Origin: Tolypeutes matacus
Lineage: Eukaryota > Chordata > Mammalia > Cingulata > Chlamyphoridae
Length of the DNA stretch: 64,000 nucleotides
Direction: 5' to 3'
Assembly: GCA_026826555.1 (NCBI GenBank)
Contig: JAKSZT010053928.1
Span: 1,918,440-1,982,439, forward strand
Part shown: positions 46,460 through 59,394 of the stretch, piece by piece
Layout: each line of letters opens with the position of its first letter
How positions within the stretch are numbered: the stretch's first letter is position 1
The notes under the pieces: generated by a model
The model's database searches: none
Told to the model about the DNA's origin: nothing
What the model saw: the letters and a program-made list of their open reading frames with translations, nothing else
Made by a program: the position numbers and the translations under genes

Positions 46460-46645
46460 AATGTTTCAATATATGTTCATCTATTGTAACAAATGTACCA
46501 CACTAATGAAAGATGTTGTTAATGGGGGAAAGTGTGGCAGGGGGAGGGGGTGGGTTATATGGGAATCCTCTATATTTTCAATGTAACATTTATGTAATCT
46601 AAAGCTTCTTTATAAATAATAAAATAAAATAAAAATAAAAAATGA
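46460..46645 (+). mobile_element. L1 3' UTR fragment with A-rich tail
   Basis: 'aacaaatgtaccacactaatg', 'gatgttgttaatgggggaaa', 'gttatatgggaatcctc' then an (AATAA)n tail at about 46615-46645. Related to the fragment at 21818. Confidence 0.75.
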
Positions 46646-46764
46646 AGCAAGAGACAGGGATCCTGTGGGCTGCCACCTCACCTCTGGACCATATTCCTTT
46701 TAGCACCTGAGTCAACAGCAAAAGAATGCGCCATCTGTTGTTCATTATCCTTTTTTATTCAAAA

Positions 46765-46927
46765 TACCAAACGTTGTGCTGGATACCAGCCTCCTTTGTT
46801 AAGCCCTAAAATACCCCTGTGAAGCAGGTCATTTTAACTGTTCTCCTTTGGCGCCAGAATCCAGAAAGGTTAAGTGCGTGCCCAAACCGCACAGCAAGTA
46901 CTTAGAAACTAATCCTGGACTTCTGGC
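46765..46927 (-). mobile_element. MIR SINE fragment
   Basis: 'gttgtgctggataccagcc', 'ctgtgaagcaggtcatttta', 'ccagaaaggttaagtgcgtg' and 'cgcacagcaagtacttag' are in the order of a reverse-complemented MIR. Confidence 0.6.
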
Positions 46928-47944
46928 TTGTTTCTAACTCGACATGAGTTAACAGTGTCTGACTAACAGCAGACTATTTTGAAAATGCTTGCTAGGTATT
47001 TTTCCATCACTAGCTATTACCTGGTAGTTTGCCTCATAAATATTGTATCATTATGATTCCTAATATCACTGCCGGAGTTCTTAGGTTTTATGATAATAGG
47101 CAACTCAGAAACACTTTGCCAGACATTAGGCCATAATGTACAAAATAAGTGACTTCCAAATGGGCTGTAGCTATCTAAAGCATGTCTCGGAAACAAATAA
47201 CTGATACTGGACAACAGTTAAAAATCAAGGCTTAAGTGCTGTCTTGTGAAATGAAACAAAATGAAGTGAGGACTGCTTTCTGGTTCTTTGTCTCATGGTG
47301 AACTGCTCCAGCAGCTGCTTTTTCTTTAATTAAAAACAGCTCCTTGACACAATAAACTCAGAAAGAAACTGAGAGGCAAAAATGCAAACAGAGCCCTTCC
47401 CTAACAACTCTATCTGCTGAGTGACTCTACTAGCATGAAGTGAATTTCTAACTCCCTAAATACCAATTTCTTTAAATTCCAAAAGTACCCCCCATAAAGA
47501 ACTCAGGCCACCTTGATGGTGGAGACCCAGAAAGAATGTACTCTCTGGGATACTACCACCCAAGGCCCCACTGAGAACATTTTATAGAGATGAAATCAAA
47601 TTAAAATGAACTTAAAGAGGGAGAGGAAGGGAGCCCCCAAAATAATTGATATCAGACTTCTCACTTGCTCTGATGAGTGGGAGCTTAGAATTAATAAGAC
47701 TGGAAAAGTCACAGAATTGTGAGGGTTGATGATTCTTAGAGCTGAGCACTGGAGAATTCATTACTATTGCCTAAACCATTGTTGAAAGAGATGTTCAGTC
47801 TGCAGCTTATTCTTGTGAGCATCCCAGTGGCTTGAAATTGTGTTTGTCAGAGGGTTCATTAAATCTTAGGGAAAAGGCTGATATTTGGTTTTATCAAACT
47901 AGAATAAAGTGGTGAGGGTACCAGTTGCCCCCTGTGGTGATGCT
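46928..47944. other. Unique AT-rich sequence
   Basis: No gene or repeat recognised. Confidence 0.35.
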
Positions 47945-48075
47945 GTAGATTCATAGAACTAGGGAGTAGAAGGAACTTTGAAGATCATCTGGTCCCACTA
48001 CTCATTTGATGCGCAAATCCCCTCCCCAGCGCCCCATCAATGGTGCCTCCTTGAATTTTGATTTGAACATGCCCT
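47945..48075 (+). mobile_element. Possible CR1/L3-like fragment
   Basis: 'gattcatagaactagggagt', 'gaaggaactttgaagatcat' and 'ctggtcccactactcattt' resemble an ancient CR1/L3-like repeat with its 'aattttagagctggaaggg' motif. Confidence 0.45.
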
Positions 48076-48789
48076 CTACACCAAAGGGGCTGTGCTGGAC
48101 CCTGCAGAGCAGGTGGGCAGTGAGGAGTGCAGGCTCTGCCCTCCAGATACTCATACTGGAGAGGTGAGAAATGAGTGCTTAAGGGATTGTAACAACACTT
48201 GGTTTTGGTGGGAAGTGGGGCAAGGAAGGAGGCAGGGTAAAGTCTGTAGTAAGGGGTGATCACCAAGGAGAAGGGTCTCTAGCAAGGGTCTCTGAGCAAC
48301 CCAAGGGCACCCTTCTGGGTGAGACAGCCCGAGTCAAGGAGAAATTGCTCAAAGGACTCGGTAGAGTGGTGAGACAGACTTTACCAGTTTCATAACTTTG
48401 ATGTGTACCAATCTGAGGAGGAGGGTCATAGAAAGGTCTAGGTGAGATAGCAACAAGGAAAAGGAGAAAAGGTTAAAAAAAATAAAAAATAAAAAAAGCT
48501 AGGCTATGTTCTGTTTGCAATCCTGCCTTCTCCTCTGTTCTACAATATTAATTTTCCCCAGGAATACTATTGCATTTCATCTGGAGTTTTGAAGTTATTA
48601 AGAATACATCCAAATTCTTCTACCACCTTTGTCCAGCAATAAACATTATTGAATCCAGCAGGAGTCAGCTCTTCACAGGAGCAGAATGCGGGGACTATTG
48701 GGGGGATTTGAAAATGTTATGGTCTGAAAAGTGGGCCTCAGCACATTAGCTTTTATTCTCTCCAAGAGCTTATAAATCCTTCTGCATTT
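48076..48789. other. Unique sequence
   Basis: An A-rich stretch lies at 48474-48498. No gene or repeat recognised. Confidence 0.3.
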
Positions 48790-49410
48790 AGCAGTTTTTA
48801 AGAAAGTGACAGCTTTCGTTAGGCTAAAGCTAGATTAGAAATAAAAAATTTTAACCATTAATCCTCACCGATTAAAGTGAAACCAAAAAACAAATCGCTA
48901 CCAACTGTGTGCTAATTTCAGCCTAATTCTTTGGCAAGAGGTGTTGGAATTTTCAGCTGCACGCACTAATTCACAATGTCTCACTACCGATGGCAGAGAG
49001 TCAAGGTCTCCTTCCCTCCTGGGCCCAGGGTGTGAACAATGACTGTTTCAAAATCAGTACAATAAAACGTGACATTAAATCCTTAGCTTTGTTGTTTCTC
49101 GGCTATCACTTCCATACCACTCTCTCCCCCTATTCACCACCTACCCTCAACACCCCACCCCACCCCCACCCAATAGCGGTGAAAAAGAATCTCCCCCAGA
49201 CTAGAAATCACATCTGAATGGCTAGCTTTTCCCGCATCAAAAGGAATGTCTGCAGCATCAAAGCTGGTGTCACTCCCACACAAGCCGTTTCTATTACATA
49301 CAATGCTGAGAGGGAAGGAAAATCTTCATGCCAATAAGCCACATCAATTCATCAATCAGAATGAATTTGTGCACTAATTAAACCAGCGAAAATAAAAAAG
49401 GCATTTGTGT
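48790..49410. promoter_or_regulatory. Candidate conserved noncoding enhancer-like block
   Basis: Repeat-free. Dense in TAAT-type cores: 'gattagaaataaa', 'accattaatcc', 'ctaatttcagcc', 'gcactaattcac' and 'gcactaattaaacc'. The CATCAATCA and CATCAATTCATCAATCAG words near 49345-49362 resemble PBX/HOX-type sites. E-box CAGCTGC is near 48955. Evidence is motif density and lack of repeats only. Confidence 0.3.
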
Positions 49411-52149
49411 CACAGACAGGAGAGAGGGGTGTAGAGGGAAACGGGGAGTTAAAATTCCAGGGAAGTGAAAACTTGACAGGCTCAGCACTGAGTGGTAAAC
49501 GCAGTAAATGCATGACCAGAATTTACAGTGAGCATTTCCTTACTTTAAAAAATGAGTAAATAAATAAAAGGCACTCACCAAAAACTGGCAAGCGTTATCC
49601 TGCTTGGAACAAACAGTGCCATTGGTAGGGGTGTCCTCTGGATTATGTCCATTCAGTGGGGGAGGCCTGTGAGCTAAGGAACACCTCTCTCTCTTCTTCA
49701 TACCCAATTCTATCTTAGTAGTGAACATTTCTCCTGTTCCTTTTGAGGACTTTTCAGGGCCGCCATGTACAGCTGTAAAGTTGGTGCACTGCACAAAGGC
49801 ACTGAACTGCAGCAAGAGTGGAAGCTGAAATCTGTCCATGCTTTCATGGCCAATTCATGCGCCCTGACATGGGGTTGCTGTCATCTAGAAGTGGTACCTT
49901 TTTCTTTGCACAAAGGTGCCCTCTGCTTGTGCACCTAGAGGACTGTGTCACCACAGTGACTGACAGTGGTCCTCATTCTTATTTTCTTTCTTGTTTCCTG
50001 CTTCTCTGTTTCCTCCCTCTATACTCTGAACTGAACATTTCTTCAGCTGTTTCAGTATATCATAAACATCTGAACAAAAAAAATTTTTTAAAAACCTCAA
50101 TTACCCATCAGAGCATTTCATCTATATGATACCAAGTATCCACATATAAGGGAAACATCTTAATGTTTAGCATTGTGTAGACAAAACATCTGATCAACTT
50201 AGTTCATGTTTCAGATGTTTGAGTACCATATTAACACTCTTGTACCCAGTCACAGGCTGGATTCTCCTTTTAAAGTACAAACTAGGTTTTTCTAGGTTGA
50301 AAGAGCCCAATTCAATATATTACAGGCCTGAAAGATGATAAAGAGACAAGGAGGCTGTTTTCCCCTTAACTGTAATAAACTGCTTTTAGCCCATATGCTA
50401 AATATATGGGAAAAGAACTATTTATCATTTAATATTTATCCAGTCATTTTGACACTTCATTTGACAACAGGATTATTTCACTGTCTCTTGTCTGTGTTGT
50501 ATTCAGAGTAATATTTGGCTCAATATTCCAATTTTTATTGTCTTTCAATGCTCCTTTTTCTGTTAAAATCTGATCTTGAACACCAAGAGTCCAGATGAAT
50601 GACTGCCCTAAAGTTAGTATCAGGGCAAACAATTGGTCCAAACTCAGATATCTTTGAAATGATAGAGGAAATGGTTATAATACCAAGCATTTCATTCCAA
50701 TATAGCTTCATTGCCAGAGTACTCTATAGCATCCCACGAGGTAAAGGGCAAATGTCTTTCTCCCCATTTCCCAAAGAGGAGACACGGTGGCCAGCTGAGT
50801 TAAATACTAGGTCCCTGGTCAGTCAGGAATCAACAGCACAGCTGAGAACTTTCCAGATCTTCCCAAACCAGCCCAAGACTATGCACTTGGTATACAAGGA
50901 GTGAAAAGCAAAACTCCTTTTCTTTTCCCTAAGGCAGACCGTGAAACTGTAAAGATGAGCTGGCATTTTGTTTTATTTTGTGTAATAAACTGGTCTTTTC
51001 ACAGCAGTTGGCCCTGGGGGAGTTTCAAATAGCACTGCTTGGCTGCAGCTGTGGGTGAGGCCCCACTCAATCCGAGGGCAACTTGGAGACCACAGCTGTG
51101 TCAGGCAGAATGGATCTTAAAATTTACATCTGGGCTGCACACTTTCAAGTTCACCCCCCAAACAAGTTGAGTCACTTCCACAAGCCAGAAATCCTTAGAG
51201 GAAGGTTATGTTCTTCCTCTATCTATGGTTACTTGAGGCACATCAGAGACTGACACCCACATTTGGCTCAGGCCAATTTCTGAGTCTTCCTGAGACATTC
51301 CTTTCCGAGTCAGGAGAATCACTCAGCACTGGAGAGTTCATAAAAGTGGCCAGCAGTTTCACAGGGGCTATTTAAAGAGGAGTGTTTTGTTTGTTTGTTT
51401 TTTCCCATATATGATCTTTTGGATTGTTTTCTTGTGGGTGGTCATCAGAGTCTGCTCTGACAGTTGGGATAAATCCCAAAATCTGGTAGATTCAGACATG
51501 TTTCTAGAAAAGGCTTTTTCGAGAGTTTTTCTTGGAGCCACTGCTTCCAGCAGGAACAAAGTGACTGACACTGTAAGCCTCCAGTTCTGCTGTGGCCAAA
51601 GAGCAGGGCGGAAGCGTGAACCCTGAACTCTTTCTTACTCGGTAGTGGAATCAAGAATCACTTACTTCTTTGTTTCATTGAGGAAAATATCTGGGCTCCT
51701 GAATGGCTTCTTTTAGGACTGGATTACAAGGACGTCAAAGTGGGCAACATCTGAGAAAGCCGGAGAAGCAAAGCTCCAAGAGAAACCCACCACCAGGCCA
51801 CACGAATCTCTGCCGTGGGATCATAAACAGTGCATTCTTCAGATGATGCAGAAAAAGGCCATAGGGCAGGACGGGCCGCTCACGCTGGTTGTTGTATGAG
51901 GAGCCACCGCTAGGTGGGAGCACACCAAGCCAGGAGGAGCCGCTGGAGCTGCCCCGAGCAAGGGAAGCCAGGCCTTTGTTTGGGGTGTGGTGAGCTAGGG
52001 AAATGTGAGGAACAGCTAGGAGGGGACACAAGTGTTTCATTGTCTTTGCAGGAGGCATAACCTTCATTTCTGACCATGTGAATCGCATTAAATATCTTCA
52101 GCTGGTTTCACACTGTCTGGGGCTGTGCCTTGGACATCTCTGGCCTTGG
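49411..52149. other. Unique sequence
   Basis: No gene or transposon recognised. A tail-like 'gtaaataaataaaagg' is near 49555 without target duplications. Open frames up to 117 codons have no motif. Confidence 0.35.
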
Positions 52150-52430
52150 ACAGAAAAGCAGGCACAGGGCCCCCGGAGGCGCCCTCGTCCCGCAGGCCAA
52201 GGCAGCGTGGGCGGGGCAGCTGCGCGCTCCTCTCTCCCACAGTGCGCTGCTGGTGAAACAGGACAGAAATAGATGCAGTGCCAGGCAGGGAAAGCCAAAA
52301 CAAAGCCAGGGGAAAGTGAGCATGAGGGCTAAATAAAGAGGCAGGGGTTCTCAATCCTGCAACAAGCCACGTGCTGCCACAGGAGAGGCACGTTTGTTTG
52401 CGATGGGGGCGGAGCTCTGCTGCTGGGTCT
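52150..52430. promoter_or_regulatory. CpG-rich patch with GC boxes
   Basis: Eight or nine CpGs fall in 52165-52230, with GGGCGGGGC near 52210 and GGGGGCGGAGC near 52405, both Sp1/KLF-like. This is the most GC-rich part of the window. No TATA, no recognised exon. Overlapping open frames on both strands (up to 141 codons) are unexplained. Confidence 0.3.
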
Positions 52431-53071
52431 CTTGTGAACTGGGGGAGACAGAAGAGTAAACCCCTAATTTCAATAAAAGAATCAGTTAGGTTTAAGGCAT
52501 CATTCACGTGCAAAATAGATGTACTGTCTTCCCAGAGATCCTCCTTCCTAGAGAAAGGAGGACAGAACTTTCCTTGGGAGAGTCACAAGGGCTGCATCTG
52601 TGGTTCCCAGGCTATTCCAGACACACCCCTTCTCGGATCTCTGGCTCAGGCAAGGTGATAGGAGCACAGTTACTTTCCAGCTAGCACCTCCAACCACATT
52701 CCTGGGGCCATGGCCACGTTCTTCCCTTGTCACTCTTCCAAGCCACTTCAGCCAGTCTTGACCACACTGTGGTCCCGTGTCATCATTTTCAGCCAGGGCC
52801 AAATCTGGGCAGAGTGATCCATTTGCTGACTCTACCTGTGGATGCCACACAGAGGGAAAGACTTTCTGAGCTCCTGAGAATGAAGGTCTCCAGGAACATT
52901 TCCTGCTCCCCATAGCCTGCAGGTGGGGGAGTTGGAATAGAAGTAGGGTCTCTCTGGTTTGAACACTGGCTTTGACTTTTAAACTGTTTGGTGCATGGGA
53001 GGAAACAACCCAGGTGCTCGGTTGTTTCATTTCATTTCATTTGGGGAATCGGGCCCTTTGACTCCTAAAAT
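52431..53071. other. Unique sequence
   Basis: A 160-codon minus-strand frame (52548-53030) has no recognised motif. Confidence 0.35.
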
Positions 53072-53083
53072 AGACCAGTTTCT

Positions 53084-53619
53084 AAGGTTTGAAACAGAAG
53101 ATTGGACTCCAGTTGGAGCTATTATAAATTCTCTTTTCCAGCTAAGTTCTCTGCTTTCTTTATGGGATCCTTTTTCGTCCACTTTTTAGTATTTTTCCAT
53201 GAAGGTATTAAGAACTTGTTCAGACACCATTAGAACCCATTCCTACCACCTAATGTGAAATGTTTCTCAATCAAGCCTTAGCAAAGGCCTTTCCTCTAAA
53301 CATTTAACAATACGCTTAGGACAAATGCTTTTCTATACTTGTGTATTTTGTTTTGTTATGGGTGATCATCTGTTAATGGATGGAAATGTTTCCACACACT
53401 TATCTACAGTGAATATGTGCCAGCTGGAAGATTTCCCTAAGGAGAATTGATGTTATGCTTATGAATTAGGAACTAGAATGTGTTCCTCGTTTGTTTTTTC
53501 CAATCTTATAAATGTTTTCTTGAGCACAACTTCCTCTTTTGTGATGAAATTAAATATATGAAATTTAAAAGTAATAAAAAGACTTCAAAATTAAAAAACA
53601 AACAAACAAATAAATAAAA
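53084..53619 (+). pseudogene. Processed retrocopy of an unidentified transcript
   Basis: AGACCAGTTTCT occurs at 53072-53083 and 53620-53631, a perfect 12-bp target duplication preceded by an A-rich target site. The body ends with AATAAA at 53573-53578, 14 nt before an A-rich tail (53593-53619, aaaaaacaaacaaac...aaataaaa). The body is AT-rich and looks like a 3' UTR. No reading frame or parent gene is recognised. Confidence 0.7.
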
Positions 53620-53631
53620 AGACCAGTTTCT

Positions 53632-56008
53632 TTCAAAGGAGTAAAATTGAGGGGTTGGATCAAGGTATATTCTAGCTCCAAAATGAGAAAAGTTGTAATG
53701 TCTGTTCAAATATTTGCAGAGGAACTTTCCTTATTTAAGTGTATTGTACAGTCATGGAATGAAGAATGTGAAATACAGATTTTCCAACCTGGGAGACCAA
53801 TGGATGAGATGACCTGCTGCTTGGAAGGAAACCATTTTCCTTTACTGAGGAAAGGCTTCATCTCCTGAAATTTAGAATCCTTGATTCCTGCACCATCAAA
53901 TCCTGGCAGGAGATAGCCAGTTTTTCAGAGCACCTAATTCTTTTGTTTGTACTTCTTTTTCTACTCATCACTGCTTATGTTTTTGGAGTTGAGGACAACA
54001 GAGAAACACAAATCCAACTTTGCAGCAAGAATATTTCTCAGCGAGCACATCCAATTTTAACAGTTGTGAGAAAGTCCATGATTAAGGGTGTTTCGCCTAA
54101 CGTTTTTCTAAGCTGAGAAGGTTTCAACAGTGAAATTTAAAGTCTGTGGCTAATGAACCCAGATTTTTTTAAAACTTCATGTACAGAAGGTAGTTCTTTA
54201 TCCTCTCTGTTGGAACTATGACAATGTGAGTCTGATAAAATATGACTTGGTTTCAAACTATCAAATAGCATTATAAAAATGTTTGGACTAGATTTAGTTC
54301 TCTTAAAAGGTGGCAGATTGATAGAGCATGGATAAAGCAAATCAGCTTCCCAGAGTGATCGCTTCGTGAGAAATAGGGCCCGTCTTTCTCCAGAGGGACA
54401 TGGACATTGCCAGACAACATCTTAACTTGCAGCATTCTCAAAGCAAGGATCCCAGCTTCTTGCCCTGCTGAGGCCTCTGGCAAGAGTTGCTGTCCTCGTG
54501 GGAAGTTCTGTAGGCATTCTGTAGTGGAACGATACCTTCCTGAAACTAGGGTCACCAGGTCATGGCATTCTGATCAGCCAGAAGCCAGCAGGACTATCAC
54601 AGCTAAACCCCCCAGAACAAGCTTGTGAAATTTCTTCTCTGAGCCCTTTGATCTCCTAAGTCTGTTCCTTCTCACTGTGTTACACCCCCACCCACACCCA
54701 CACCATGTGATCTCATGCTGACTGCAGCCCCACCTGGGCTTCTGGCCTGGGCCTCCTCTTTCCCCTTCCCCCTCCTCTTTCCTGCTGCCCTGCTAGGTGC
54801 ATTTGCATCTAATTTGCATGGCTGGCACACCTGGGGCCAGTTGGCACCGCAAAGCAGAAACAGCTTCCTTGGTCATTGCTCTGTAGGAGCAGCCGCCCAC
54901 TCTGAGCAGTATTTTGACTATAAATGTTGGTTGACTCCAAATCATTTAAGTACCACTTCTTAGAAATAGTTGTTTTCAACTCAAGACTTGTAAGGACAAC
55001 AAAAAAGAATAAAAGATGAGTTCAATTAATAAATCTGTACTGCGAAATAATACATAGCTCGCTAAAGAGATACTTTACACACTCAAGCACATGTTCATAA
55101 ATGCATATCACACTCCAAATTACACTCAGCTAAATTTTCCCCATGATTTGACTATTACATAATTCCAAATGTGTTTGAAACCCTTAGCAAAGACTTCTTC
55201 GTCATTATGGGACCCATTCCTTCCACAGGTCAGTGCTGTCCCACTAATTGCAAAAGGTTCTGTCTGCGTCCAGCCTGTTCAGAGCTCACACTTTACAGAG
55301 CAGTCTCTCTCTCTTCTCTCCCTTTCTCTGTCCTCCTCCCTCCCTCTTGCAGGGATGGGAGGAATTTTACCAATTATCTCAACTTTTTATGAGGTCGAAT
55401 AATTTATGGGCTAAACATCTTGCCCACCTCTCAGAAGTCAATCCCTCCCATGGTTATTTCCTGGCTTGACTATTAAATATCCCTTCTCTTCCTTGTTCCC
55501 CATGGTTGCTGCTGAGGTTAAAATTGTCCAACAGCATCTCACTGGGGGTATTGTTTAATCACATCATGCCAGCCTCTGAACATCTTCACAGAGCAGATCC
55601 AAAATCAGGAGCCACGTCGTCAGCCAAGCCCCATGATCCCCACCTCTCTTTCCACAAGGAGGTAAAATTATTCACACCACCTTCTGACAGGCCACCAAGC
55701 ATCCCACATTGATATAAGGGTAAAATCAGCCTACACAGATTGATTGCAAGCATTCTTAGCCAGGCACTCTGCTAGGCACTAAGTAACCAGATACAGGATC
55801 AAATGAGGTTGCTAAGAACACTGCAGAATTTCTGAAAATAGCACTGGGAGCTTCAGGAAGGGGAGAGGGCTCCCGGAGGCCAAGCCACAGACAATCCTGG
55901 AAAGCAGTGCCTGACACCAGAGGTCCAAACAGCCAAATGGCTTCAGCAGAGCAGCATATGTTTACTGAGTTCATTTAAACCATTATGTCATGTACATTCT
56001 CTTTTTTG
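53632..56008. other. Unique sequence
   Basis: No gene or transposon recognised. A C-rich patch is near 54680-54705. Confidence 0.35.
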
Positions 56009-56030
56009 AAAAAAAAAAAAAAAAAAAAAA
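56009..56030. repeat. A22 homopolymer
   Basis: Run of 22 A with no target duplication or polyadenylation signal found near it. Confidence 0.85.
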
Positions 56031-58172
56031 GATATTTCACTGCTGACAGTTGGCATGTACTGTTTTCATAGCTTAGCCTTTATAAATATTATGAGCACAT
56101 ATCACAGCAGTATTGTTATAACAAGTCACAATGATGTGTTCTTTGAGAGAGTGCCAGTGACTGCTTTATATCCTTGGTGATGTTACAGCATCTTAATAAA
56201 CGTGGTATAAATCTTTTCCAAGGTTCAGCAGTTCCTTTAAGCCAAGAATGCTACATGTGGGTTATTGGCTTCCCCCATGGCCCCCCACTCAACTCTTGTA
56301 ACCCCTGCTTCCTCGGTGCTTTGATATATAGTCTCCAAATTTTAGGAATTTAATATGGTCAGTGATCTAACTGCACACCTTCAGTTGAGGGCAGCCTTTA
56401 TTATAATCTAGAAATAATTTTCATCTAAATAGCACCAACAGCCAAACATAATAAAATATGTCTAAGTCGAGTAACATTACACAGGGGCTCAGGCCACTGC
56501 AGCTGGATCAGCCACAGCGGCTGCACAAGGGCAGACCTCCGGAGAGGGAGGGAGGCGGGGAGGGAAGGAGAGTGGGCAGTTCGGTTTGCTTTGCCAGGGA
56601 AGCTGTCTTTGTTGGGGGGATGTGGGAGAGAGGAGTCCACCTCTACTGAGATGGCTCTGTCGACTGCAAAGGAAGGGTTTTTTCTGGGACTATCAGGAAC
56701 AAAAAGGAGAGGCTGAGGCAGTGAAATGAGCAGCACGCTGAACAGAGGCTTGAGAGGATCTCTCTCTCCCTGTAGTGACTTTCTTGGTTTGGACAGGCAC
56801 CATGGTCTTGGTTCCCTTCTTTGTACTGTAAGGGACCAGGATAAGTGCTCACCTGAAGCAGCCCTTGACTCACTTTCTACAGAAGGGTATGATCTCTGGC
56901 TCCTGAGCCCCCTGAATTGTGCCCACAAAAACAGGTTCCTGACGCTCTGCTCCCTTCGAGGTAAGGCGTGTTAGAATGATTAGTTGGAAATTGTAGCTAT
57001 ACTGAGAACGAAACAGCCGAATCCTGGGTCATTAAATCTTCATTTAACCCTGCTAATCGTATACGTGAGCCAAGAGCTGCCTTCAGATAATCATGCTCAA
57101 CAGAAATTGGCGGTGGAAGCAGAATTGATCTATAGGCAGCTGTCCCAAGCTTGAGGTGGTAATTCTTCTGCCAAACATTAATCTATTCTATATCATCAAT
57201 GAAACTGCTCTTGAGTCAGTTCGGACAAACCCAAGAGAGTGTGTGAAGGGGATGCATAGCAGAGCTATGGAGAAAACTCCCTGGTAAGGTCAGCCCTTCA
57301 TTAAGGCTCTAAATCACCTCCATTCCCTACAAGGCTGGGGTTACTTCATTACCTTTTCCTGTGAATTATTAATACCAGAAACACTAAGCCTTGAGGCAAG
57401 GGTTGCGGAAAACTTCATGCTAAGGAAATGAACCCCACCTATTTTTAAATGCTTCTCCTTTTCTTTCAGTTGTTCCTTGGGATTTCCTCTTGTTTTTCCC
57501 CAACTTCTTAAGTGTTTGCGCATTTTAAATAGCTGGTATTTGAGTCATGAGTGGGTCTAGTGCTGTTGCTTAAGTTTGTTTTTTTTAGAAATGCCATTTA
57601 AAAAGAAAAACTAGTCCCTGTAACTTTTTCACAGTGAAAAATGACACATGCGAGGATATAGTTCGGAGTAAATTTCTCTACATGCTATTTTTCATTTGGT
57701 ATGAAAATAAACTGATATGTGAAAGTTGACTTCCACCAGCAAGCCTTTCCTGTTGCATCAATAATCTGTAGTCTCAAGTCAGATGCTGGATTCAGAGGAC
57801 AAGGGCTCCTCTCTTCCTAAGAAACTGCCTTAGGTTTCTTCTCTGGCCATTCCTTCCTAACCCTTAGCACCCCCCCCCCAATACTTCTCCCTGAGCCCTC
57901 TCTCCATGTCTTTATTCTGACAATCACATGCAGTCTCATGACCCATAAATTGCCCACTTGTCCTCCCACCTGTACTCTATCCATGTGTTTCTAACAAGCC
58001 ATGGGACACTGCCCCTTGACTGTCCAGAAATTATAGCAGGCAGCCTGTGCAAAATTCATTTTATCATATCCTACATCCCCCAAAGAGCTATCTCAGTACT
58101 GGACCTACAGGAGATTCTACAACATTCTTTGTTGGCTGACTGAAATAAGAAAGATTAAGTCAAAAGAAAATC
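56031..58172. other. Unique sequence, with GC-rich part near 56.5 kb
   Basis: A minus-strand frame of 167 codons (56425-56928) has no familiar domain. The segment 56480-56570 is GC-rich with GGAGGCGGGGAGGG. A C10 run is at 57870-57879. A possible L2-like tail lies near 58090-58150. Confidence 0.35.
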
Positions 58173-58203
58173 CATGTGTGTGTGTGTGTGAGTGTGTGTG
58201 TGA
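58173..58203. repeat. (TG)n microsatellite
   Basis: Imperfect TG/GT dinucleotide repeat of about 30 bases. Confidence 0.85.
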
Positions 58204-58813
58204 GTTTAAATGCCACAAGTGCGTAGACCAAAGCCGATTTTAAAATGTAGAGATTTGAAGCAAACTGTGGACACTTGTTAGACCATAACTTCCAAAGCAT
58301 ACATATTTCAGAATAAAACTTCAGATGATTAAGTTACTGACCCTTCAAACAAAGTTGCCTTCTAAACCTGAGAAAGATGGGTTTGAGAGGAAAAGAAAGG
58401 TTCATGAGACCCCTGGAACCTCAGTCATATCTCGGAAAATAACTTCTTGAGGAATTAGGGATACATGAAATCAGAAACACGTGGAATACATTTTCCTTTA
58501 AATACATATGAGGCTAAAAATTAAGGAGAAAGTGTTCAGCTCAAGTTATTTAGAGTTTGGCATTACCCACAGCATCTGAAAAATAGTTCAAGATGTTAGA
58601 TGAACCCAAAGTGCAGCCATGTTCACCTTCTACTACTGAAAATAGAGTGTGTGAAGCAGCTAAGGAGAAACATGCTTAATGTCAAGTTAATAAAAGAAGA
58701 AGAAAAAAGGCATGTTGGAGCAGAAAAGAAGAGGGAACATTCCAATATACACAGAGGAAAAAAATTACAAAGCACTAGAGGGGCCCTGGGAAGATAGAAG
58801 GGGCAGAGGAGCC

Positions 58814-59394
58814 TGATGTTTTGGTGTTGGTTTCTGAGACATGGGCCTCCTGGGGCATACGGTTCCCTTAGCCAACAGCCACTTTACAAAGCTCTTTGGT
58901 CTCCAGACTTTCCCACAGAGTTGAAGCAGCCAAAGGGCCTTGCGTATAAATTGAAGCTGTTGTACCTTGATACAGGGGTTTCACAGGCACCAAGGCTAGG
59001 TTTGAAATGTGACTGGCTGTTAGCGAAATGTTTTGTATGCCTACGTAGTCGAAGTCCTGGGTGCCCAGACCCTCCCAATGAGTCCAGACCACACCCAGCT
59101 ACCCTATAAAAGGGCTGTGCCTCCCTGACCAGGCACAGGAGGACCCGTTTTCTTCAGAACTCACAAGCTGCACATCCACCATCCCTCTCTGCTACACCCA
59201 CTCTACCTTGAGTGATGGGAAACTGTGAGACCCTGGATTCCCCTTTGAGCTAGAAATCATCCCCTTTCTTTCTTCACTGGACCTCAGCAGTAAAGATGAT
59301 GTGTGCCCTATTAATACTTGTGGAGTCTGGGACTCTCTGTAAAGGGGAAAATCCTGCTTCTTGCTCTACTTGTAGAAAACTACCTCAGCTCAAA
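58814..59394 (+). mobile_element. Putative solo LTR with TATA box
   Basis: 'ccctataaaagggctgtgcc' at about 59101-59120 and following 'caggcacaggaggaccc' have a U3/R promoter look. The region from TGATGTTTTGG to about 59394 would be a plausible LTR size. Ends and duplications are not clear and no internal sequence is attached. A host promoter is the alternative reading. Confidence 0.35.

Noticed and set aside
52548..53030. 160-codon minus-strand ORF as a gene
   Set aside because: No motif, no splice or promoter evidence, overlaps open frames on the other strand.
56425..56928. 167-codon minus-strand ORF as a gene
   Set aside because: GC-rich local composition lengthens chance frames. No familiar domain and other frames on the opposite strand are also open.
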